Part shown: piece after piece, positions 1-12,000 of the stretch
Position numbering within the stretch: the first letter of the stretch is position 1
How the letters are laid out: each line of letters starts with the position of its first letter
From: Sipunculus nudus
Lineage: Eukaryota; Annelida; Sipuncula; Golfingiida; Sipunculidae
Assembly: GCA_026874595.1 (NCBI GenBank)
Contig: CM049309.1
Location: 56,161,926-56,225,925, forward strand
Direction of reading: 5' to 3'
DNA: 64,000 nucleotides
Program-made: the position numbers and the translations under genes
Notes under the pieces: generated by a model
Database searches by the model: none
Told to the model about the DNA's origin: nothing
The model's input: only the letters and a program-made list of their open reading frames with translations

Positions 1-607
1 CCTGAGACTGGGTAGTGGCTACTTCATTTAACACATAGTTAGTGCAAATTAAGTCCATAGGGTACAGGCTTGTTGCAGCTAGACAGTAACCAATCCTGAC
101 CCTAGACCCACTAGTGGACAAAGTAATCTGCCAAATTTCTGCCCCAGGGCAAGTAAGCTAGAAACAGTTCTCATTTGCTGACCCTTAGTGCAGCTCATTG
201 TGATACAGGAGGAAACAGTTGGCTAGTCCACCATTGTGAATGAGGGGTGGCTCAGATGTCTTTTAAGGTTGCTTATGCTATGAGTATTTGTGCTGGCTAA
301 TTATTAATATCTGACAAATATAATCAGCTTTTCAGTAATTGTTTACTTAAAAAAAGTGAATTTTTCAGAATATGAAACAGTGGAACAGTAAATCTTGTAA
401 CTTTTTGTATGATTTAAAGCCTTTTCAGTAACTTATTTGTCAATTTCAGTTAATTATTACAGTAATTCAAGCTAGGCCTCACAACTGTCTTAACTAGATT
501 TAACCATGTCAGTAACCATTATTCATCCGTAAAGTCCCCTATTCAACAAATAATACATTTGAATTGGAAGTATTTTGTGCATTAAGTCATATGTCTATAT
601 AAGTCTA
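1..607. other. Upstream intron or flank, no gene seen
   Basis: AT-rich sequence without a credible reading frame or splice-bounded exon. Since the first exon at 2790 begins in mid-codon, this is probably part of an intron of the EGF/LamG gene. Confidence 0.5.
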
Positions 608-2723
608 CAGTGTTGCTCCTAGGCATGAAAAGCAAAGGGACACCGGGCCCCTTTATGTAATTTCTGGGGGACACAACAAAATTAGGTGGGGACAATGTCT
701 TCGAAGCAAAATATCATCTTAAAATAATCTATGTAATATGAATGTAGTATGTTTTGGGCATTTGGAATGAATTATTAATATTTGTAAAGGTTGGAATCGT
801 TACATGTTTTACATGTAATCACTTATAAGTCGCATTAAAACTGAAGGCAATAGAATTCATGTCTCAAGATCAATAATAACGGTACATTGATGTACATATT
901 GCAAAGTGGTGACATACAATCATGTTCATTGCTAATTGAGGAATCGCGCAACAACTAGTGCCATTCAAAGTGGCAAATCAATATCCACACTTAATGTTGT
1001 GAACAACTCAATACGGACAAAGGATATACACATTTAGGCAGGGGTTTATTCACTGTCGATAAATTTGATAAGAATAGGTTATTCAGAATGTCGGCTGTGC
1101 TAGCGTAAGTTGCCGTGGTACGATGAGAATTTTGCTGCCCGCGTCACCATATTACATAATTGTTTGTATGAAAGTATGAAAGGAATAATCGTCGAAATTT
1201 CGGTTCCCACGACGTGTCATTTATGCGTTGGCGGTGCCGTGCAACGATGTTTGGCCTACATGTTAGCCGGGAAAGTTTGCTGCCAGCGCTACATTATTAG
1301 GCCTATAATCTAAAGCAAGTATCAAAAGACCAGACACCACAATTTCTTTTAAAAAATAAAACATTTGAACTATTTAAATTATAAACTGATTCTTTCTGTC
1401 CGTATATATTCGTGTTAGCCTATATGTATGTCGCCGTGGAAACGATGTCAGCTTAACCGTGAAAATATGCTGCCTGCGCGGCAGCAGCTAAAACTACTAG
1501 TTCAACAAGTAACAAACGATTAAATGTCCATATTATTGGTCAGAGAAAATGAAAAACAACCAACAACGAAATAGTTGGGTTCTTCTTAGTTATGGCATTT
1601 TCATATCAATTAAACTGCGATAGTGAAGTAATTCAGTCAGGAGAAACATTGCACTTTCGTCGAAGTATATTCCCGGGCTCAGGCTTCTTTATACATACCG
1701 GGGAACAGAGAGATCACTAGCTGCATTAAATACGGCTGTATCCAGGACCATCGCACAGCGTAGCGTAGTAAGAGAGGACGGGTGCTAGGGCTAAGAGATC
1801 ACGTGTCCATGAGGCTTGAAAATTACGAGGAAGTTCCCATTCAAATCACAGTCATATGCCTAGGATTCAAATTAAACGCTCAGTCCAGTATAGAAATATG
1901 CAAATATAGAAAAAAGAGCAGCCATAGATTGGCTTGTCTTCCATGAAACGGTGTCACGACAGGCATAGACCGGTAGTTTGAGATTGTGGGAGACCTAAAC
2001 TGAGTTGCTTTGAGCAAAATAATCGTCGGAGCAATCGTAATCACGTTATCTGAGGCATTATTATGTAATTTATATGATCAACCTGGTGTAATTGTTAACT
2101 GTATACGCTGTTGAGAACTGCTTGACATCATGAAATAAGAACATTTCGAAATGCCGGGGAGGCGCGTTTCCAACCTTACTTCGCGGATGATCTTTTAGGG
2201 GAAATGTCGTAAAGATTGATCATGTCGGCCGTGGGCGCACTTTCTAAACTTCATTTAATAAATAAATATATATTTTTTTCATATTAATTTTTAAATGATT
2301 AAAATGCATCTTTATGTGAGATTATGTAGGCTAAACAACATCCGGTCGAGCACTGGACGCTGGCTTGCCACTTTATTCTGACCACAAGAACATTGATCTC
2401 TTCCGTGTATGTGCAACCCCTTCTTGTGTTTGGACCAACCCTGAGCCGATGCATTCTTGACATCGATGGTGTTACCATTCAATCAGTGTCACAGTATGTG
2501 TATCATGTAATCCTGCATAGATGGTTTTATCAGAGATTCCTACCGGAGGATTCCCGCAAATCTTTCATATAACTACGTTCGTTTAAGGGTTGCATTATTT
2601 AAACTTTTAAGGGATGCATGTGAAAATATTGCGTCCACATGGGACACGCTTGCCTAGAAACAAAGGGACATGGCCAAAAATATTGCGGCATTGCTGCAAT
2701 GCCGCACTCTAGGAGCAACACTG
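608..2723. mobile_element. Non-autonomous DNA transposon with 15-bp TIRs
   Basis: The left end CAGTGTTGCTCCTAG (608-622) is matched exactly in inverted orientation at 2709-2723. Both ends are flanked by AGTCTA (602-607 and 2724-2729), a 6-bp apparent target site duplication. The CAGTGTT start resembles hAT-type ends, but those normally duplicate 8 bp, so the superfamily is unsure. The interior has no transposase-like frame. Two internal stretches (about 1110-1290 and 1410-1490) resemble each other, both containing a GTTAGCC word and a GCTGCC word. It lies in the presumed intron upstream of the first EGF exon. Confidence 0.6.
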
Positions 2724-2789
2724 AGTCTATACATGTTTTGTTTCCTTGACTATCACATAAATTTTAAATAAACATGACTGATTTTGCAG

Positions 2790-3028
2790 GAGACCCCTGT
2801 GCTGGTAATCCATGTAGAAATGGAGGAGAGTGCAGGTCATATTCACGTTCTGAGAGGGTGTCGGTAGCGTTCTACATCTGTGTGTGTCCTCCTGGGTTTA
2901 ACGGGCCCCACTGTGATCTTACATCATCATGGTCCAAAAAGCCACGTGGTACAAGACGAAGCATTCCAGCCACTCAGCAAGTGTTACCTTTATCAACACA
3001 AGTCAGAAGATCTGTATCACTTACTGGT
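2790..3028 (+). CDS. EYS: EGF/LamG gene, exon 1 of window
   Basis: The acceptor TTTTGCAG ends at 2789 and the exon opens in phase 1. It encodes one complete six-cysteine EGF repeat ([12 protein letters not shown] ... [12 protein letters not shown]) and then a basic, Ser/Thr/Pro-rich linker without cysteines. The donor is GTAAGT at 3029, phase 0, matching the next acceptor. An alternative donor 2 bp upstream would break the phase. Confidence 0.8.
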
Positions 3029-6000
3029 GTAAGTCACAGAACTAACTAACATATCAGAACTTTAACTAACATATCTTTTTTAAAGTTATAACCAAAGCTG
3101 TTATGTTGATAAGACTGATAATTAAGTATCATAGTTTGGCACATATGGCATTTAATTCAATGTACATATTGAATTTCAATGTTTTGTGAAATGTGAGTTA
3201 TGAGGTATGAGTTGGTTTCTTGGGAACTGATCTACTCAAAACTAGTTGCAAGTACACTAGGGCTAACATCAAAGTTTCTGTGTGTTTTAACAGTTTTGTG
3301 TTGTGATCAAAGCTTTCTTTCTTTCTTCCATAAATAACCCATGAATGCTAATATGGCTTCTTTACTGAAATATGTATGTTTGTCATCTTAGTCTCCTAAT
3401 TAGAAGAGTACTTTGACTACTTTCATCTGATATGACATGCAGATGTCCATTTATACATTTGGGTCAAAGTAATGCTAAAGTAGCATTTTAAATAATATCC
3501 AAAGTTTTCCCAGTCATTAATACACTATATCTTAGTTCATATTTTCTCATATAATTATAATACTGTTCATTATTTTTCTGATCATTTATATAAGTAATTT
3601 TAGACACTTTAAGCCTTTGAATATATAGTTTTCGGTCAGGGATCTTACATAAGAAGTACCTGGTTGTCTGCTCATTCCTTTCCCCACATATTTTAAAATG
3701 CTATCAGAACTTCCTCCTTTGGTAAAATAGTTATTGAGATCTTAACAGTAAACCCTCACTGAATAATATGAATACAATTATGTCAGACATAAATGTTATT
3801 TCAGACACCTTACAAAACCCAGGGGTCCCCAAACCCTCCACTTCTCCCTGACCCTGGATCCTGTCGACCAAACAACCCCTGTATGAATGGAATATGTACC
3901 CCAATCAGAGGGGGATTCCACTGCTCCTGTAGACCAGGTATGTTTATTTACATAAAGTGAAACAAAGGCAATAAGTATTATTAACTTTTGGTGATCTGCT
4001 TATTGCCACAATAATATGTGTGTGTAAATATTCAAGAAACAATGGACGTTTAATATATGAAAATAAGTATGCATGCAGCCTTTTGCCAGCTGTAACAACT
4101 TGGAATACATGTTGATAAATAATCAGAAAATGATCTGTATAACTTTTTACTTTAATAATACTGGTGTCTTTCATTTTAAAATATGAAAAGTGAAAAGTTC
4201 ATTTTCCATTATAATGATAGTAAATTTACAAATATATTAAGAAATTAATTGTAAATGCTTTTTACTTTTCAAAACATTAGTTGACATCTGAATTCATTGA
4301 GAACTGTGGATATGTATTTAAAGGTTATACCGGACTAAGATGTGAATTTGGGATTGACATGTGTGCATCAGAACCCTGTCTTAATGGAGGTACCTGTAAG
4401 GTAGGTTAATCATCCTCCTTAAAACATCATGTACTGGTATGTACAGACCTCAGGCAAATTTGGTAGTTGGAGTCTAGATATCTGATTGCCTTGTGAGAGA
4501 CTCAGATACAAAGAAAAGAATTAGAAATATAAGCAGTATTCTTTGATTTATCTTTTTGAATCTGTACTGAAATGTAAAATTGGCTGAAAATTTCACTTTA
4601 TATCTTCCATAAGATATTCCTCACATGACTGACTTCTCTTGAATAAGTGATTTCTTTATGATACATGGTCATTAAATAATTAACCTTCATCGGTACATGA
4701 TCACTAAAGAGTAGAGTAGCACATGGTCAGTAATCACATTGATTTTCTATAATTAAGTATTCTAGATGTGAATAACCTGTGAGAAATGATATGGGCTATG
4801 TGAAGTTGTTCCATGTATCTCATATCTGTACAGAAAGAAGCTGCGGGCTTTGCTTGTTTATGTGTCCCTGGCTACAGAGGCAGGCAGTGTGAGGAGGATG
4901 TAGATGAATGTGACATACAGCCCTGTCAGCATGGTGGCTTGTGCACCAACCTGCCAGGTGGTTACAGGTGTACCTGTCCTGCTGGATACACAGGTAAGGG
5001 TAATAGGGATACATGAATGTGAGAATGCTTCGAATGTTTGAGATGGTCACTTGTCATATAATGCTGGATATATATGATGGGGTAACATACTATGATACTG
5101 ACACCCATCTTCCATGTGGTTACAGGTAAACCTGCCCTGCCAGATGCACAGGGATGGTAATAGAGGTACACAAATATAATTATGATACCAATCTTAAACA
5201 CAAGTAGTGCTAAAATAGATACACAGATATAATAATGGTACTGGTACCAATCTCCCAGGTGGTTACAGGTAAACCTGCCTTGCATAATACTGCATTTGCA
5301 GGTATGCTGATTGGTAAGTCCACTATTGATGGAGGGAATAATTTATAAAATGTTTATACAACAGTTTAAAAACTGTTTTCAGATGGTAAACTGGATGCAA
5401 AGGTATAAGTAGATCACATGTCAATGTTACAGGTTTTCTTCCACTTTAGGCAGGAGATGATTAATATTTATATAAATTTTATGTCCCATGTGTGGCCTTA
5501 AAATTTTAATAATAGGCTCTTTTTCATATCGTAATCCATCAAGGTGTTCAGTGTGAGACCGACATTGATGACTGCTTGTCTGGACCTTGTGTCACACTTG
5601 ATGGGGGCAGCTGTGTGGATGGGGTCAACAGGTACACCTGCAGATGCCCTCCCAGCAGAGCAGGAGAAAGATGTGAGAGAGTACAGCTGTGTAAGAGAGG
5701 TCAGTATATTGACAATTCTCTGGATTGGCAGAACTCTTTCAGGAGTTTTATTCTGCAATATTCATAAGTATTAAATATTATAAGCTTCTTCCCCATAGCC
5801 ATTCAGTTTACCAAACTCACCTTAAAGGATGAGTGGGTGCATCATCCTTTAATTTCCATAGTTCAGACTACTCAGCTAGAGGCTATAATGAATATACTTT
5901 TATATTTCAATATTTTTTTTGCACAGTGACTGCTAAGGGAAGGAACAGGGTACAATCATTTAATTCAGATTTTGGACCAATTTTGGTAGCTGCTTCTCTA

Positions 6001-9000
6001 CTGATAATACAATTTATTCTATGATACTGAATTATTGAGAAGAAAAGATTAAAAGACAATACTTGTCTTCAGTTTAGTCATTAAGATCCCATGTAGCCAG
6101 AGGCATAGGTTTACAGGTTAGCCACCTGTCCTGTGTATTTAATTCACATATCACCATTTATATTTATTCAGTCAAGTTCTAATTCAGATATCCTGAAAAG
6201 TACACATGTGGTTTTACTTAATTAAATTTCCTTGTAAAAATGCTTGTGAAATTATGTTACTGGTGAATATCCTTATGTCATGAAAAGTCATTTAAATTAG
6301 AAGTTATAACTTCTCACAATTTTTCAATGGTGTATCGCCATTCTTGAAGACTACCTGGGACTAACTGAATTTGATTGAGGGATGGCTTATTGTCTTTCAT
6401 CAGTGAAATTAGTTTCATTTTGGTGTAACCAGAATTGTTTATTATACTGGAAGGATTGTTTATTACAGAGGACCCCTGCAAGAACTTTGGTGTGTGTTAC
6501 CCTCCAGCAGTTGCCACAGAGAGACCTAGGTGTATTTGTCTTCCAGGGTTTTCAGGAGACTTGTGTGAGATCAATATTAATGACTGCATCGGGAATGTCT
6601 GTGGTGATCATGGTGTGTACAAAACTTATTCATATAGTCACAATGTTCTTAAATTGAATAATTTATATGTGTTGTAGAGTTATATATAATTCACCTAGAG
6701 AGAAGGCTCTAACACCCCACATGTAATAGACAGCAGATAAATTTATCTGGAAATCTCCTTTTGATTAAAGATTGTATTAACTATGTATGTTGAATTGGAA
6801 AATTTGAACCTGCAGCTGCAGACTTTATTCTGTATTAATATACAGGAACATGCCTTGTAAATTTATTTTTTCCTTAATACAGTTTTATAGATAAAACATG
6901 AATTTCAAATTATATGTGTGAGGTTTACCACTGTAATTACTCAAACCTACATTATATTAAAGGTATCATTTGTTTTATTGAAACTGTTACATATAAATCA
7001 ACATTATGTCACAGGTATCTCTCTATACACAGTCATGAGGTGCCAGTGTGAGAGCTTCCATTACCCAGTTTACAAAGGATCCAGGTGTGACACTTTACTA
7101 ATTGAGATATGTATTTTTATCTTCAGGTACCTGTGTAGATGGAGCCTATGAGTTCCTCTGTGATTGTGACCTGGGGTAAACAAGTACCAGGTGTGACACT
7201 TTAATTGAGATATGTTTTTTTATCTTCAGGTACCTGTGTAGATGGAGCCTATGAGTTCCACTGTGTTTGTGATCCGGGCTACACAGGTTCCAGGTGTGAG
7301 ACCTTCATAGACCCCTGTACACCTAACCCATGCCAAAATGGTGGCTACTGCTGCCGTCATGGGAAGTCTTTCTGTGCCACTAACCTGCCCGTCAACTACT
7401 ATGAGTGCTACTGTGTAAATGGATTCACAGGTATTGTAATTAGACTAGTTGCCGGAATAGGATTATTCATACCTATCAAACAACATTGAGTAGGAAAGAA
7501 ATTTGTAAAAAGAGGGCTCACTGATAACACAATCCACCCAATGAATTGTTTAGCTGTTACTAAGTTTCATAAAATGTACCTGTTTGTATCCAGTTGTTTA
7601 AAATGAGAAAAGTTTCTTATTTAAACAGATGTAGTTGACTTCCTTTCATATAATAATTTTTCTATTGGTAGCATGATCAGAACCACAGTCATATTTATTG
7701 AAAATTAAAATAACTTAAATATTAAAAAAAAAACTGCTGATGAAAAAGAAATACACTTAAGTGTGACATGTTAGTAGTTTATTGTGATTAAACATGCATG
7801 GCACCTACATTTTTGTTTGGCTGAACACAGGGAAGCTGGGTACATACTGGCAAAATAATGGCAATGCAGATGATTGCATTATTTGTTCATTTCTGCAGTG
7901 GTCTTGATGCTGTGTTTCAGGCAACCACAATAAGCATCAGTAGATACCTGCTCATATGACTAGTGGAGTTTTACATTATTTGTTAATAGCTGTGGCTTTC
8001 CTGTTGTTTTTCTCAGGTAACCACTGTGAACGTAAGTTGGATCCATGCTCACCTGACCCATGTCAACATGGAGGCATGTGTAGTCCTAATGGTGATGACT
8101 ACATATGTACCTGTCCCCTTAACTATACAGGTTGGCATTATTTTATTAACCATAATAACCAGTATATGAAGAATAATTATTAGTTTCAAAGCTGCCAGCA
8201 GGTATTAATGGACCTGTTGTGGCTGGCACAGAATTGAAGAATCCTGTAGATTCAGTTGAAATTTTTTATTTATTCGAGGTATCGTTCTGAATGCTCCTGA
8301 TTATATTTAGTTGTCTTTATTCTGTGCAGGATAAAATTTCATGCTTTCATTCTCAGCTCATCACTTCCTATTTGATTTAAAAATAAGTGCAGTTCATTCA
8401 GTTTTGTCTTTCTTTTCCTTTTTACTCTGATTAAAAAAATCATTTTCATCATTTTATCTTGCCACTTTGAGTTTCAGCAGTAAAAAAAGACTCATAATAT
8501 GCTGTTTTTGTTTCATTAAAGTAAAAGGAAACCATGCTTTACATTGGCTGTCAAAACAGTCTGGTAAAAAATATTCACACAGGAGAGTCCTGCCATCTGT
8601 TTTGAGTAAATAGCAAGTGACCATTACTGTAAGGCCCCAGAAATATCAGAAATGTATCTTTGATGTATTTTAATACAAATAATACAATCATCTTAGTGTT
8701 ATTTTCTATTTGTAGGTGTAAACTGTGAGACCCCTAATGCCTGTGCCAGCTTGCCTTGTCTTAACAATGGACAGTGTCAAAATAACGGCAGCAGCTTCCA
8801 GTGTCTGTGCTCAAGTCACTTCACTGGACCTTATTGTGAGAAGTCTTCTTTTTGTCAGCCTAATCCCTGCCTTAATAATGGATCATGTATTGATACCAAA
8901 AACACCTACACCTGTAGCTGTCACCCACAGTACACAGGTAAAAATTGTGAGACACAGCATGCCTGTGCCTCTAATCCATGCTCTAACGGTGGAACTTGTG

Positions 9001-12000
9001 TAGATACAGTCTTTGGGTTTACGTGTAACTGCTCATCCAACTTTACAGGAGCTCAGTGTCAGAGTTACCTGTGGTGCAGCAGACAGCCTTGTTTGAACGA
9101 TGGAGAGTGCATGGAGAAGCAGAATTTCTACGTATGCAGATGTAATGCCAGCTACACGGGTGAGACGTGTGAGACTCTGTTGTCATGTGAAACATTACCA
9201 TGCATGAATGGTGGGGAATGTGTTCAAAATGGAAATATCTACATGTGCCAATGTCCTAGCAATTATACTGGCAGTCGCTGTGAATCATTTAAACCATGTG
9301 GGAGTAATCCTTGTAAGAATGGTGGAAGGTGTACCCCAGATGGTGACCATTTTAAATGTGACTGCAAAGAGCCTTTTACAGGTTTACAGTGTGACCAGCC
9401 AAACTTTGCTCCATGTGAAAGTTCACCATGTCGCCACAATGGTAAATGTACACCGTTCGGCGTCACATATGTTTGCTCATGTTCAGCAGCATATACAGGA
9501 AGGAACTGTGAAACCTACATGGCATGTAGCAGTAACCCATGCATAAATGCTAAAGAATGCATCAGTCTACCTACCAAGTATTACTGTGTCTGTGAAAATG
9601 GTACAACAGGTCCAAGGTGTGAGATTCCAGCTGTTTGTGACCCTAACCGGTGCCAGAACAACGGATCATGTGAAGCGAGTGCTGACACCTACACATGTAA
9701 ATGTGAGTTACCATACAAAGGACCAAACTGTGCTGACAGGGATTACTGTCTGAGTAAGCCCTGTCTGAACGATGGAGTCTGCAGCAGTCACCCTTTTGGC
9801 TATAAGTGTCAGTGTAGTGATGCTTATACAGGACTTCAGTGTGATCAGGAGCAGCCATGTAACAGTTCACCGTGCCAAAACGATGCTAAATGTATCAACA
9901 AACTAACTGATTATCTCTGCAACTGCACTGAAGGATACAGTGGTAAAAATTGTGAAATACAGACGCCGTGTGGTAGGAAACCTTGTCAGAATGAGGCAGT
10001 ATGCTTCAACAGGGGCAATGACTACATGTGTGTGTGTAGCTCAAGGTTCACGGGCAGGAACTGTGAGTCTTTACTCACCTGTAACAAAGACACCTGTGTC
10101 CATGGTACCTGTCAGCAGACCACTAATAGCACTGCTGTGTGTCACTGTGATCCAGGATTCACAGGTAAACTTGAGTCAGTCATATACTAGTATTATGATT
10201 CATTATCAGTATTGTAAACTATGATTTGTCCAGTTATCCTCTTAAGATCTCTTTAACCACAGCATTAGCTATTTATCTGATGTGTCCAAAGGACTTTACT
10301 GGGCAAATCTTAGTTTATCCTTACAAAGATCAGCTTCAGTAGATTATCATTTCAAAGATCAGCTTAAGTTCTTGAAAGCATAATATTGTATTCATTTGTT
10401 TAAAACCCTGATGTTTTATATATTTTTAGATTAGAAATTATTAGTTCTTCTCAGAGAGCTTATTTAGTCAACAGATAGTTTGACAGATTTGTAGTACAAA
10501 GAATAGTTCACTTCATAATTATTTTGAGAAAGTACTATAATGTATCTTGAGTACTTGGCATATATCATTTAAAGAGTGTTTGGTGTACATATATATATTG
10601 AAGTGCATCAGACCTTTGTTTTAGTTACACCATGATCTTATTGCCTGTCACAGTATGTTGTAGGTGTATGTTTCTATGCTTTCATATGTTTTGTGTTGTA
10701 TTATCAAGAAAACCCCTTTCGTCCTTATTCTTTTTTCTTGGGGACATATTCTTGGTGCAAGGTAACAATATAAACTTGGGAACGTATCCTGATTATATGA
10801 AGCATGATACACTACAGTTAAGTGTCACAATAAGCACCCAGCCATTTATTAGTAACGTAGTCACATGTTGCTTGATATGATTTTGCACGTAGGAGTCAGT
10901 TGTGAAACAACTATAGGACCTTGTGATTCTAAACCATGCATGAATAATGCTACCTGCATCCCTATGACAACAAACTACCTGTGTGTATGTCGATCAGGAT
11001 TTACAGGTGAGTTAAGTTTAAAAAATATAAGTTGATCAAAAAGATAATATAGCATTAAATTAGTGTTCTAATCACCCCCAAACTAGAAAATCATTTGAGT
11101 TTTGCTGTTTTCTCAATATTTTCTACTGTTAGAACTGTATATTTCATGTGAAAATATGTAAAATATTGTCACAACTAACTTAAACCAAGTTTGGTGAGAA
11201 ATGAGAATGAGTTGGATTTAAAACATTATTAGTGCATAGGATGAAACAGGATATTATACAGCTTTTACATGCCAGTGTGTAAGTTCTGTTTAATAAAAAT
11301 TCAGAAACAGTCAGGTATATAAGGAAGGTGCTAATAAAGAAATTAAGAATAATCTATGCCATTAATAGTACTATTAGTGTTTTTAATAACTGAAAGTAAT
11401 ATAAGAATTTATGGACATTAAACTGTCTTGTGAAATGTATGAACCTAAACCTACTCACAATTCCTTACATTTTTTGTGAAGATCTAAAATATGCTACACC
11501 TTATGTTTTTGGTAATATTTGCATGCATTTATTGTGTTCACAGGAACATTGTGTGACACCTACATCAACCCATGTATTAGCAATCCATGCTTGAACAATG
11601 GCAGATGTGTTCACACCAGTACAGGTTACAGCTGTGTGTGTCAGCCGCCCTGGTCAGGTAAGTACCACACTGCAGTAGTCCACATTCTAAATAACAGCAT
11701 GGGCCATGTGGCTACCTGTAAGGTATCACCAGGTATGATTGCTTTAGAGTCATGTGAAAATGCAGCTCAAAGGTCCAGACCTGAAATAGTCACATTTTAT
11801 TATTTGATAATTTTTTGCATATTTATTAGACTTATGTTCTAGACAAGTCATGAAACTTGAGCTCCCACTTCTTTTGAGCCATATCATATTAGTTAATTGT
11901 TTTAATAGTATTAATTCTAGTTACTAAACTTTTGTATATGTTATGATGTTAAATTATTATGGAAGCTGTGAATTTTTACAAGTCTATAAAGTTTCTTTTG

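Larger units (their letters stand above)
3029..8715 (+). other. Introns between exons 1 and 9
   Basis: Eight introns of about 390 to 780 bp, AT-rich, with standard GT-AG ends. Two hold relics of exon duplication, listed separately. No other gene, RNA or intact transposon was recognised in them. Confidence 0.6.

Noticed and set aside
1110-1313. 67-codon open frame in the 5' region
   Set aside because: It lies inside the TIR element at 608-2723, has no domain character or splice context, and cannot be told from chance.
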